Assembly: GCA_903877135.1 (NCBI GenBank)
Contig: CAIRCN010000056.1
Location: 124,001 to 188,000 of the forward strand
Reading direction: 5' to 3'
DNA: 64,000 nucleotides
Source: an uncultured Opitutia bacterium
GTDB lineage: Bacteria; Verrucomicrobiota; Verrucomicrobiia; Opitutales; Opitutaceae
Under the pieces are notes generated by a model. It was not told the DNA's origin. It did not search any database and worked only from the letters and a program-made list of their open reading frames with translations. Shown piece after piece: positions 15,873 to 24,716 of this stretch. Every line of letters begins with the position of its first letter. Within the stretch, counting starts at the first letter, position 1. A program made the translations under genes and the position numbers.

Positions 15873-18800
15873 TTAAGGCAGGAGGAAAATTTCGACGAGG
15901 CCGACGCCGGTAGTGCCGTTCGCACCGGAGACCTGTGCGCTGTAAACACCGGGCGGGAGGGTGACGAGGAGGGCGGCGTCCTTACTGGTGTCGGAGACGA
16001 GGGCCCCTGCCCCCGCGGTCGCAAAGGCGTCCTTCAGGGCGGCGGTGCCGCCCCAGTCGTCGTTGCTGCCGGCGAGCGCGCCGCCGGAGTAAACGTTGAG
16101 CTGCGGATCGGCCAGCACTCCGGTAACGCCGTAGGAGAGCAGCGTCGGGCCGAGGCCGCGGATAAGCATCCTCTTCGGGGCATTGCCGGTAATGACGAAG
16201 CCGGCGATGAGGATGTTTTCGCCCGTGCCCACCTGGGTGCGCGCAGAGAGGTTCACCACCTTGGCAGCGCCTTCCACGTTGTCGGCATCGTAGAGCTCCG
16301 CGAGGGCGACGCCAGCGGTGCCGTTGGCGATGACATGGAAGGTGTAGGGGCCACTCGAGACGACCTGCTGGAGGGCGGCATCCTTGGAGTTGGCGGCTGG
16401 GACAAAGGCGCCTACCGAGGCGAAACTGTTCACCATGGCCGCAGAGCCGCCCCAATCGTCGTTGTTCGCCACTTCGGCGCCGGTGCTGTCGTGGAGCCGC
16501 AGGACGGGGTCAGTGAGGGCGTTGACGACGCCCAACGGGGCGAGCGACGGGCCCATGCCGCGCAGGAGCAGGTTTTTGTTGCCGGTCCCGGTGACCACGA
16601 AGCCGACGATCAGGGTCTGCGAACCGCTGCCGGCGCCGCTGCGCACGGAGAGGTTCACGACGCGGGCCACAGGAGCCACGGTGTCGGGCAGACCGGCGTA
16701 GGTGATGGGCGTGTTCGAACCGGCGGGCGTCAGGCTCGCGCTCAAGGTCTGGGCTTGGGCATCGATACTGAAGGTTAGGAGAGCGTTGTTACTCGTCGTG
16801 GCGGTCAACTGGCCGTTCGAATCAACCATGCCGGCCGCGCCATCCACGGCAGAAGGGGTGGTGCTGACGACGACCGCCTGGCCGGAAGGCCCAACGATGG
16901 TGTAGGTCGCGCCGCTAGCGGTGTTCAGGGCGGCGGCGGTGTAGAAGCCGGCCAACGCCGGGGCGGAGCCGGTGGCGCCATCGGCTGCTCCGGTGAGCGT
17001 CTCGCCGAAGCCGGCAAGCTGGCCGGCGAGCGCGCCGCTGACGGTTATCTGGCCGGTGACCGTGAAATCGCCAGCCGCGGCGGACTGCCTGCGCACCGGG
17101 GCTTCTGGCGAGTTAAGGGCGAGACCTGTGAGGGACGAACCGGCGAGGGGTTTGATCTCCGTGCCGGTGACCGTGAAGGCGCCGGTGGCGTCGATGGTGA
17201 GGTTGACGACGATCGCACTGTGCCGGCTGGGCAGATACGCGATGTAGGTGGCGGTGTTGTCGCGGTGGACGTTGAGCGCCCAATGGCCGCCGGAGGCAAA
17301 CATGCCGAAATAGGCGCCGCTGTAATCGCGCGGGGTCACGGCGAGGAGGCCGGGTTGCAGCGTGAGGGTGTAATTGGCGGCGCTGCCACCCGTGAGCGTG
17401 ACGGGATAAACGCCGGGCAAGCTCGCTGTCGTGGCCGTGGTGCTCGCCGTGGGCGCCGACGCCAGCACCGCGGCGGTTTCGTTGTTGACGAAGCCGGCAT
17501 AGCTGACGGTGAGCGCCGGGTTGCCGGCGCCATACACCCGGGACTGGTTGGCGGCGGTGGCGGTGAGCGGGGCTTTGTTGACACTCAGAGTCTGGGTCTG
17601 CGCGGCGGACCCATAATTCAGGGTGTCGCTCGGGGTAAACGTTACGCTCAGCGTTTGGCTGCCGGCGCCAAGCACTGTGCCGGCGGCCGGGATGTAGTCA
17701 AAGGTGCCCGGCACGCTTGCGGTCGCGTTGAGCTGGGCGACGGACAAGGCCGTGCCGTAGGTGATCGCTGCCGGCGTCGCCCAGGTGACGGTCGGCGCCA
17801 CCGAGGTGACTGTCAGGGTTCCGTTCTGAAGGGTCAGTGTGTAATTGGCAGCCGCGCCGCCAGTGAGCGTGATCGGATAATCTCCCACCGCGCTCGCCGT
17901 GGTAGCGCTCGTGCTGGCCGTCGGCGCCGTAATGGCCCCGGCGGAATCGCTATTCACGAAACCGAGGTAACTGATCGTGAGCGCAGGATTGGCTGCGCCA
18001 TAGCTGCGCGCTTGGTTTGCCGCGGTGACCGTCAGCGGGGCTTTGTTGACGGTGAGGGACTGAGTCTGGGCGGCCGAAGAGTAATTGACTGTGTCGCTTG
18101 GCGCGAACGTGACGCTCAGCGTCCGACTGCCCGCGCCCAGCACTGCGCCGATGGCCGGGTTGTAGGCGAAGGTGCCCGGCACGCTCGCCATCGCATTGAG
18201 CTGAGCGGCCGACAAAGCCATGCCGTAGGTGATCGCGGTGGGCGTCGCCCAGGTGACGGTCGGCGCGGTCATAACGCTCATGACCGCGGCTTTGCTGACC
18301 ACGCGGCCCGAGGAATTCGACACGATGCAATAGTAGGTGCCGGCGCTGTCTTTCCCGGCATTGACGATGGTCAGTTTCGCCGTCCCGGCCCCGAGAATGG
18401 AGACGCTCCTCGCCGCTCTCAACAACTCCCCGTTACCGGTCAAGGACGCGGCCGACTTGCTGCCGGCTCCGCTCAGCAAGGAAATTCCATCTTTGAACCA
18501 CTCGTAGGTGACATTGTCTCCGCCTGCCACGGTGATCGACAAAGACACGCTGTCGCCGACGGCATACGATTTCGAAACGGGATCGCCGATGATGTTTAGA
18601 TCCGCTGCCGCCGTGCTCATCGGATCGAAGCGGACCGTCTCAGTGAAAGAATACGGCTGACCGTTGCCGGCCTTGTCGGTGAGCACCATCTGGGAGAGGC
18701 CCCAGACGCCGGGAACCGAGCCGCGGGGCAGGAGGACCTGCTGCGTGTATTCCTCCCAAGCCGTCGGGTCGCCATCGAAGTATTCGGTGTAAGTGTTGCG

Positions 18801-21287
18801 GTGGTAGAACCAGTAAAAATGCTCGATGCCTTGTGGATCGCGCAGGATGAAATTGCTGTTGTTGCCATAGCCCGAGATGTCGTCGCGGACGAAATATTTG
18901 ATCGTGACGAGTGTTTCCCCATCTGGGGTGACCAGATTGGTGGGCGTGGCCGTGACGGTGATGCGGTTCACATCCAATTCGGGACCCTTGGTGTCCGGGT
19001 TGGCAGTCACGATGTCGAGGAACGGGGACGCCTCATCGGCGACCGTGGTCGTGCCATCCGCGTTGCCGACCAGGGGGCTGTGGGTGTTGAAATAGGTGTA
19101 GTTGAGGTTCAGACCGTAATCCTTCAGCACGATCTGATCGACGGTGTAGCGGCCAGTCCGGGCATAGTCCTTGATGACAAAGTCAACAGTGCGCTCGCCG
19201 CCGCCGTCGGTATTGACCGGGCCCCATTGCTGCATGGAGTAGGCCGAGGGCGGAGACAGCCGGGCTAAATACGAGGTGAGACCGGTGTTCTCCGTGACGT
19301 TGAAGCGCAGGGTCGCGATTTGCACCGGATGGCCCGCGAGGGTGTCGTTGCGGATCGTCAACGACGAGGTGCCCGGCTGCACCTGGGGCGGCACGATGTC
19401 CTGGAGAGGGTTATTGATGTAACACTTCCAGCCGTAAAGGAGCGATGACTCGTAGCGCTCCAGCCCGACCGAGTCGCGCAGCGTGATGTTTGGCAGAGTC
19501 CAATAACCGCTGCGGGCAAATTTGGTCAGGGTGACGCTGCCCCGGAACAGGGTCCGGCTGTTCTCCACCGGCGAGAGTCCGAGGTCAATGTAGGGGGCCA
19601 CGGGAGCCTCGGGGGTGACTGGCCCCAGCATGCGGCCTTGCAGGGCGACCACGGGATTGGAATTGGGTGAGAACGGGGAAATCTCGACCTCGACCTTGAC
19701 AATCTTGTCGGCGGTCGCCTCGCCGGTGACTTGGGTGGTGATCCGGGTGATCTTGCCGGGATATTCGTAGTTGGGGAACAAATTGAGGACGGTGAAGGTG
19801 AGATCCGGGCGGATGATGCTGACATAGGAATTGGAGAGCATCACGGTGTCGCGGATGAAGGTGTATTTCTCCATCGAGCGGGCCTTGAGGGCGTCGGGAT
19901 CGTTCACGAAATAGGCCACTGTTTCCGCAAAATCCTCATTAGGATTCTTGTCATGGGCGTAGGCGCTGACGAACTCCGTCGTTTTGGTGGTCTGCCACCC
20001 GGCGGTGGCATTATAGTCGGGATTCAGCGGATCGGGGGCGTATTGCCAGCCGCCCAGCTCGGCCCAGGTTTTCTTGAAGGCCGGCGTCAGCACAAACTGG
20101 TAAAGGTAGTGGGCCTTCTCATGCAGAATCAGGCGGGTGATGTAGGCGGTGTTGAAACTGGAAAACGCCGACTCCATGAACTCCATGTAGCCCGACGACC
20201 AAGCGATCGCGGGCGCTTCCGGATAAACCGGATTGACGGTGCCATCCTGGCGTCGGATGAGCCATTTGAAGCCGGCGATCTTGGCAAATCCCTCGGGCAG
20301 TTCCTCGAAGCTGTTGATGATTTGGATCAGTTCCTCAGGATGGGTGAACCAAGATTGGAAACGCGTGACCGATTCCTTGGTGAACTGGGTGTAGTCGAGC
20401 GGGTGGGCGGTGGTGTCGATCGCCAGCCCATAGCGGTCGGTCAGGATTTTGGCCACGGCGGCTTGGTCGGTGCCGTTGCCCGTGACGTAGCGCACCAACG
20501 CTGCATGCAGGCGCTTCGAAAAATACAATCCCCGCACACCGTCGATTTCCGCGACAAAAGGCGCCGCGTAGGTGAAGGCGGCCTCGGAGACCCGGATCGC
20601 GCCGCCAGCGCTGCCGGTGGGAAGGTCGATGTCGTTATTGATGGAATCGGTGGTGAGAATCCAGCGGGTCGGCGCCAAGGCCGTGTTATACTTGTATCCC
20701 GTCCCGGCGGCCTGCGGGATGCGCTGCAGGACGGAATACAGGCGAAAGGCATATTCCTGGGTCCAAGTTTCGCCCTCATTGCTCAACACGATCCCGTAGG
20801 TGTCGAAAAGTTCCTGGGCATAACTCAAGTCCGCCATCTGGTAGGCTTTCCCCATGATCGTCACCTGCGTCGGTTGGACGATGTTGGCCGCAATCTCGGT
20901 CTTGGGCAGACCCGCATAACTTTGGTCCTGCACCCAGGTGTAGCCATAGCTGTCTGCCGCCGCCGTCGATTTGTCCAAGGCCAAGTCGGGAACGCTGACC
21001 GCATCGGTCGTCGTGGTATCCACGGACACCGTCTGGGTCTGGTTGTAACCGGCTACTTCCGCCTTGAGCGCATAGAGGCCGGGTTCGACCGCCGGAAATG
21101 CATACCCACCGCTGGAATCGAAGTTGGCGGTATAGACGTAGTTTAAATTTGAGAGGGTGACCTGCGCAGTATCGATACCCGGCACAACCGGAGCCTTTCC
21201 CGATACCGTAGCCGCTTCAGCAACTGTGCTCAGTATCATTATGCAGAAAATCGAAAGGCGGCGGTAGATGGAAACGAAGGGGTTCAT
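15873..21287 (-). CDS. giant secreted protein: zincin-like metalloprotease region, Ig/MBG repeats and twin C-terminal domains
   Basis: An 1804-aa protein with a signal peptide (SIFCIMILSTVAEAA). Layout: carboxypeptidase-regulatory-like fold at about 28-90 (SSGGYAFPAVEPGLYALKAE); a region with the zinc-protease motif HEKAH at 389-393 (HExxH), within a segment that looks like a zincin; a beta-sandwich middle; an Ig-like domain near 890-985 (GTYYCIVSNSSGRVVSKAA); two tandem MBG-type repeats at about 1006-1319; a beta-barrel-like section; and two copies of a C-terminal domain starting near 1544 and 1676 (GFVVTGTGNKNLLLRGMGPS and GFVITGNAPKRMLIRGLGPT, each followed by NDDWGG). The twin C-terminal domain recurs in Opitutaceae secreted proteins. 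Probably cell-surface or secreted; the third zinc ligand and substrate are unknown. Confidence 0.85.
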   Translation of the reverse strand: MNPFVSIYRRLSIFCIMILSTVAEAATVSGKAPVVPGIDTAQVTLSNLNYVYTANFDSSGGYAFPAVEPGLYALKAEVAGYNQTQTVSVDTTTTDAVSVPDLALDKSTAAADSYGYTWVQDQSYAGLPKTEIAANIVQPTQVTIMGKAYQMADLSYAQELFDTYGIVLSNEGETWTQEYAFRLYSVLQRIPQAAGTGYKYNTALAPTRWILTTDSINNDIDLPTGSAGGAIRVSEAAFTYAAPFVAEIDGVRGLYFSKRLHAALVRYVTGNGTDQAAVAKILTDRYGLAIDTTAHPLDYTQFTKESVTRFQSWFTHPEELIQIINSFEELPEGFAKIAGFKWLIRRQDGTVNPVYPEAPAIAWSSGYMEFMESAFSSFNTAYITRLILHEKAHYLYQFVLTPAFKKTWAELGGWQYAPDPLNPDYNATAGWQTTKTTEFVSAYAHDKNPNEDFAETVAYFVNDPDALKARSMEKYTFIRDTVMLSNSYVSIIRPDLTFTVLNLFPNYEYPGKITRITTQVTGEATADKIVKVEVEISPFSPNSNPVVALQGRMLGPVTPEAPVAPYIDLGLSPVENSRTLFRGSVTLTKFARSGYWTLPNITLRDSVGLERYESSLLYGWKCYINNPLQDIVPPQVQPGTSSLTIRNDTLAGHPVQIATLRFNVTENTGLTSYLARLSPPSAYSMQQWGPVNTDGGGERTVDFVIKDYARTGRYTVDQIVLKDYGLNLNYTYFNTHSPLVGNADGTTTVADEASPFLDIVTANPDTKGPELDVNRITVTATPTNLVTPDGETLVTIKYFVRDDISGYGNNSNFILRDPQGIEHFYWFYHRNTYTEYFDGDPTAWEEYTQQVLLPRGSVPGVWGLSQMVLTDKAGNGQPYSFTETVRFDPMSTAAADLNIIGDPVSKSYAVGDSVSLSITVAGGDNVTYEWFKDGISLLSGAGSKSAASLTGNGELLRAARSVSILGAGTAKLTIVNAGKDSAGTYYCIVSNSSGRVVSKAAVMSVMTAPTVTWATPTAITYGMALSAAQLNAMASVPGTFAYNPAIGAVLGAGSRTLSVTFAPSDTVNYSSAAQTQSLTVNKAPLTVTAANQARSYGAANPALTISYLGFVNSDSAGAITAPTASTSATTASAVGDYPITLTGGAAANYTLTLQNGTLTVTSVAPTVTWATPAAITYGTALSVAQLNATASVPGTFDYIPAAGTVLGAGSQTLSVTFTPSDTLNYGSAAQTQTLSVNKAPLTATAANQSRVYGAGNPALTVSYAGFVNNETAAVLASAPTASTTATTASLPGVYPVTLTGGSAANYTLTLQPGLLAVTPRDYSGAYFGMFASGGHWALNVHRDNTATYIAYLPSRHSAIVVNLTIDATGAFTVTGTEIKPLAGSSLTGLALNSPEAPVRRQSAAAGDFTVTGQITVSGALAGQLAGFGETLTGAADGATGSAPALAGFYTAAALNTASGATYTIVGPSGQAVVVSTTPSAVDGAAGMVDSNGQLTATTSNNALLTFSIDAQAQTLSASLTPAGSNTPITYAGLPDTVAPVARVVNLSVRSGAGSGSQTLIVGFVVTGTGNKNLLLRGMGPSLAPLGVVNALTDPVLRLHDSTGAEVANNDDWGGSAAMVNSFASVGAFVPAANSKDAALQQVVSSGPYTFHVIANGTAGVALAELYDADNVEGAAKVVNLSARTQVGTGENILIAGFVITGNAPKRMLIRGLGPTLLSYGVTGVLADPQLNVYSGGALAGSNDDWGGTAALKDAFATAGAGALVSDTSKDAALLVTLPPGVYSAQVSGANGTTGVGLVEIFLLP
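17331..18270 (-). repeat. tandem duplication encoding two MBG-type repeats
   Basis: Two units of about 470 nt each, meeting near 17800, encode very similar blocks: TVTWATPTAITYG / TVTWATPAAITYG, then VNKAPLTVTAANQARSYGA / VNKAPLTATAANQSRVYGA and AANYTLTLQ in both. DNA identity is high at the block starts, suggesting fairly recent duplication or gene conversion. Confidence 0.8.
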
Positions 21288-21496
21288 GGGGTGTGAGAAT
21301 TATTGGGTCAGTGAGACGAGAGATCCCGTCATGCCCCTTATTACGGCAAATCCGTCGGCCGATTTCAAAAAATCGCACGCCAGGCGCGCGATTCGCCGCG
21401 GGCATCGTCCTCTTCCCGAGGAACGTTGCGTTCTCCGCAGTGAGATTGGCCAGCCTGGATTGCTCTCCTGCTATTTCGCGAACAACCGCAGCATCC

Positions 21497-22312
21497 TCAA
21501 ACTTGGCGCAATGCTCTTCCGGAGGCAATCCGCTGGCCAGACGCGAATTTACGGAGATATTTCAGCGCGACCTCAAACTCGTGCGGCAGCGGCGCGCTCA
21601 GCGTCACCGGCTCACGTGTGACGGGGTGTGTCAGCGTCAGCTCGCTCGCGTGAAGCGCGAGGCGGTTGACGAGCGGCTTTTCCTCGTCGCGACCCTTATA
21701 GCGGCGCTTGAGCGCGGAGAGCAGCAATTTGATTTCGGGATCGCCGTAGAACGGGTCGTTGAGCACCGGCGCACCGATCGCGGCGAGGTGCACGCGGATC
21801 TGGTGCGTGCGGCCCGTGAGCGGCTGGCATTCGATCCACGCAAACTGTCCGAAGCGCTCGAGCGTGCGGCAGACCGTGACGGAGTCTTTGCCGCCACGTT
21901 TTTTGAAAACCCGCATGCGGCCCGGCTGGCGCTCGTCCTCGCCCAGCGCAAGCTCGACTGTGAACTCGTGTGGCAGCACCCCCGCGGCGTCGCGCACCGG
22001 GGCAACGACCTTCATCGCCTGCTCCGGCGGCAGGACCACGACGAAGGCAAGGTATTTTTTCCGCACTGTCTTCGACTGGAACTGGCCGCTGAGAAAATCG
22101 AGCGCGGGCTTCGTCTTGGCGCAGAGCAGCAGGCCGCTGGTGTCGGCATCAAGCCGGTGGACGTTGGCGACGCCGTGGCCCAGCTTCGCGTGGACGAGGC
22201 CCATGAGGTTTTCGCGCGTCTTGTCCCAGCGGTCGGGCGCGACGAGCATCCCGCTCGGTTTGTCGAACGCGATCATGGCTTCGTCTTCATAGATGACGGG
22301 CGGGAGTGGCAT
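21497..22312 (-). CDS. RluA family pseudouridine synthase
   Basis: A 271-aa enzyme that isomerises uridine to pseudouridine in rRNA or tRNA. Motif I is FDKPSGMLV; the catalytic aspartate is D55 in VHRLDADTSGLLL; motif III is LTGRTHQIRVHLA. No N-terminal S4 domain is present, so it resembles the shorter RluA/RluC-type or YjbO-like members and the exact target uridine cannot be assigned. It is separated by 209 nt, with no clear structure, from the secreted-protein gene downstream. Confidence 0.93.
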   Translation of the reverse strand: MPLPPVIYEDEAMIAFDKPSGMLVAPDRWDKTRENLMGLVHAKLGHGVANVHRLDADTSGLLLCAKTKPALDFLSGQFQSKTVRKKYLAFVVVLPPEQAMKVVAPVRDAAGVLPHEFTVELALGEDERQPGRMRVFKKRGGKDSVTVCRTLERFGQFAWIECQPLTGRTHQIRVHLAAIGAPVLNDPFYGDPEIKLLLSALKRRYKGRDEEKPLVNRLALHASELTLTHPVTREPVTLSAPLPHEFEVALKYLRKFASGQRIASGRALRQV

Positions 22313-22539
22313 GCGCTCCCGTGAGAACGCGTCATCTGCGGCGCAAAGTCACGCTTCGGTTTCGGGATCCGATGGCGACTGCGATGGAATGATGTCGAAT
22401 ATTTCCACTGGGATTGGGTTTCTGCCTTGGTCTCTACCGCCAAACGACAGCTAAAAACCGGTAAGTTTGGGGGCGGCCGCGTGAATGCACTTGCCGCATC
22501 GCGGCTGGCGCGGCTGCCTGATGCATCCCCGCGGTTGCG

Positions 22540-24129
22540 ATGCCAGTCCTCCCGAAAAAACTTCTCCTGCTGGGTGCCAGCTTCCAGACCGCGCGTGCGG
22601 CCCGGCGGCTCAAGCGCCACCGCTCGGCCGTGCCAGAGCAGCAGAAGGCATATTGCGAACTGACCGCGCAATTCGCCGCCACGGCCTTTGGCCGCGAGAC
22701 CGGAATCACGGCCGGGATCGGCTACGAACAATTCCGGACACGCGTGCCGCTCCGCGGCTACGAACAGTTTGCGCCCTACATCGAGCGCATGAAACGCGGC
22801 GAGGCCGATGTGCTGTGGCCGGGTCGCTGCGCCTTCTATGCGGCATCGTCGGGCACGGCCGACGGCCACACCAAGTGGCTGCCGGTCACAGAGCAGATGA
22901 TGGTCCATTTCCGGCAGGCGGGGCTCGACTCGCTGTTCTTCTACACCGCGCGCGTCGGCCACGCTGGAGTATTCCACGGCCGGCATCTGTTCCTCGGCGG
23001 CGCGACCGCGGTCACCCGGATTCCCGAAGCCCGGCCCTTTCTGGCCTACGGCGGCGACCTGAGCTGCATTTCCGCCCTCAACCTGCCAGCCTGGATCGAA
23101 CGTCATTTCTACGAACCCGGCATAGCCATCGCGCAGATGCCCGACTGGCCGGCCCAACTCGCCGCCATCGTCGCGCGCACCCGCCGCCTCGATATCACGC
23201 TGCTCGCCGGCATCCCGAACTGGCTGCTCATTTTGGCCGAGGCACTGCGCACGGGCACGAGCCGCAGCAGGGGCCGGCTGGCCAACCTCCAGACCATCTG
23301 GCCCAACCTCGAATGCATCCTGCACGGAGGTGTGCCCGTCGGGCCGTTCCAGGACGAACTGCGCGAGGCGGTCGGCCCCAACGTGAACTTCCACGAGGTC
23401 TATCCGGCCTCCGAGGGATTCATCGCCGCTCAGGATGCCGACCCGGCCGCCGGACTGAGATTGCTGAGCGCGGCCGGACTTTTTTTCGAATTTCTACCGA
23501 TGAGCGTTTTCCACGAGACGCTGCCCGCGGCGCTCGGCGCCAAAGCCGTGCCGCTCGAAGGCGTGACCACCGGCGTGGACTACGCCCTGCTCCTCACGAC
23601 GCCCGCCGGGCTCTGCCGCTACGTCATTGGCGATGTGGTGCAGTTCGTGTCGGCGGAGCCGCCGCGGCTGATATATATCGGTCGCACCCAGCTCCAACTC
23701 AGCGCCTTTGGCGAGCATTTGGTCGAGAAGGAACTGACCGACACGCTCGCCAAGGTTTGCCAGCGACACGGCTGGGTGATCGTCAATTTTCATGTTGCGC
23801 CTCTGTTTAGTAATTCGCTTACCGGCCAGTTGCGCGGGCGTCACGAATGGTGGATCGAGCTGAAACCCGGCTCGGTCGCGACGCCCACGGGCCTGCTATT
23901 GGCGTCGCTCCTCGATGTCGAACTTTCGGCGCGCAACGATGAGTATGCAGCTAAACGCAAGGTCAACGGTCTGGAAATGCCGCTCGTGCGCCTCGTGATG
24001 CCTGGAGTGTTCGAGCACTGGATGCGCTACCACCACAGGTGGGGCGGCCAGAGCAAAATGCCCCGTTGCCGCAGCGACCGCCAGATCGCGGACGAGTTGA
24101 CGGGCATCGCCCGCTTCGACACCAGCTGA
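22540..24129 (+). CDS. GH3 family adenylating enzyme
   Basis: A 529-aa protein of the GH3 family, known in plants as acyl-acid-amido synthetases that conjugate auxin or jasmonate to amino acids. Seen here: the phosphate-binding SSGTADGHTKWLPVT (around residue 105), HGGVPVGPFQDEL, NFHEVYPASEGFIA, and the hinge-like GLCRYVIGDVVQFV. Bacterial homologues occur in several phyla and are mostly uncharacterised. ATG 22540 begins MPVLPKKLLLL; a 227-nt divergent spacer separates it from the RluA gene. No neighbouring gene suggests a substrate. Confidence 0.88.
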   Translation: MPVLPKKLLLLGASFQTARAARRLKRHRSAVPEQQKAYCELTAQFAATAFGRETGITAGIGYEQFRTRVPLRGYEQFAPYIERMKRGEADVLWPGRCAFYAASSGTADGHTKWLPVTEQMMVHFRQAGLDSLFFYTARVGHAGVFHGRHLFLGGATAVTRIPEARPFLAYGGDLSCISALNLPAWIERHFYEPGIAIAQMPDWPAQLAAIVARTRRLDITLLAGIPNWLLILAEALRTGTSRSRGRLANLQTIWPNLECILHGGVPVGPFQDELREAVGPNVNFHEVYPASEGFIAAQDADPAAGLRLLSAAGLFFEFLPMSVFHETLPAALGAKAVPLEGVTTGVDYALLLTTPAGLCRYVIGDVVQFVSAEPPRLIYIGRTQLQLSAFGEHLVEKELTDTLAKVCQRHGWVIVNFHVAPLFSNSLTGQLRGRHEWWIELKPGSVATPTGLLLASLLDVELSARNDEYAAKRKVNGLEMPLVRLVMPGVFEHWMRYHHRWGGQSKMPRCRSDRQIADELTGIARFDTS

Positions 24130-24153
24130 TCCTCGCCGCGCAGGCGGCCCAGC

Positions 24154-24642
24154 TCACTTCAGATACTTGACCAAAGTCTTCTCGTATTCGGCGGTGTCTT
24201 CGGATCCGACCTTGCGCTCCCGGATCTTGCCTTCGCGATCGATGATGAATGTGGTCGGGATGCCCTCCACGCCGCCAAACGCCTCGACAACCGTGTCATT
24301 GCCCATGACGACTTTGTAATTCACACCCTGCTTCGCGACAAAGGCCCGGACGCTCGCCACCTTGTCGCTCACGGCGATACCGACAATCACGAGGCCATCC
24401 TTGGCGTATTTTTTTTGGAGGGCGATATAGCCCGGAATCTCGTGGCGGCACGGTCCGCACCACGTGGCCCAAAAATCGACCACGACCACTTTCCCCTTGA
24501 ACTGAGCCGAACTGACCTCCTTGCCGTCGAGATCCTGCAGCGTCCACACTGGCGCAGGCGTCGCGGGAACAGGCTCCGCCAGGGAAAGCGCAGCAGCAGT
24601 GAAGGAGATAGCCAAAACCAAGACGAGGCGGAGTGTTTTCAT
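24154..24642 (-). CDS. TlpA-type thioredoxin family protein
   Basis: A 162-aa exported thiol-disulfide protein. Signal peptide: KTLRLVLVLAISFTAAALSLA. Thioredoxin fold with active site WCGPC (C62, C65), DFWATWCGPCRHEIPGY, the cis-proline in GIPTTFIIDREGKI. It should reduce disulfides in the periplasm, for instance in cytochrome maturation, though no cytochrome genes are nearby. It is preceded by a perfect 24-nt palindrome and convergent with the GH3-like gene (24 nt). Confidence 0.92.
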   Translation of the reverse strand: MKTLRLVLVLAISFTAAALSLAEPVPATPAPVWTLQDLDGKEVSSAQFKGKVVVVDFWATWCGPCRHEIPGYIALQKKYAKDGLVIVGIAVSDKVASVRAFVAKQGVNYKVVMGNDTVVEAFGGVEGIPTTFIIDREGKIRERKVGSEDTAEYEKTLVKYLK

Positions 24643-24669
24643 GAAAAATAGGAGACGGCAGAGGTGCTG

Positions 24670-24693
24670 ATTGTTCCCGGCGCCGGGAACAAT
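24670..24693. promoter_or_regulatory. perfect 24-nt palindrome between LysR gene and tlpA-like gene
   Basis: ATTGTTCCCGGC is followed immediately by its exact reverse complement GCCGGGAACAAT. It starts 28 nt upstream of the TlpA start and 24 nt after the LysR stop on the same strand. Without a following T-run on the transcribed strand, an operator or a structured leader is as likely as a terminator. Confidence 0.5.
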
Positions 24694-24716
24694 TTCACAA
24701 AAAAACGTGCCGGCGT

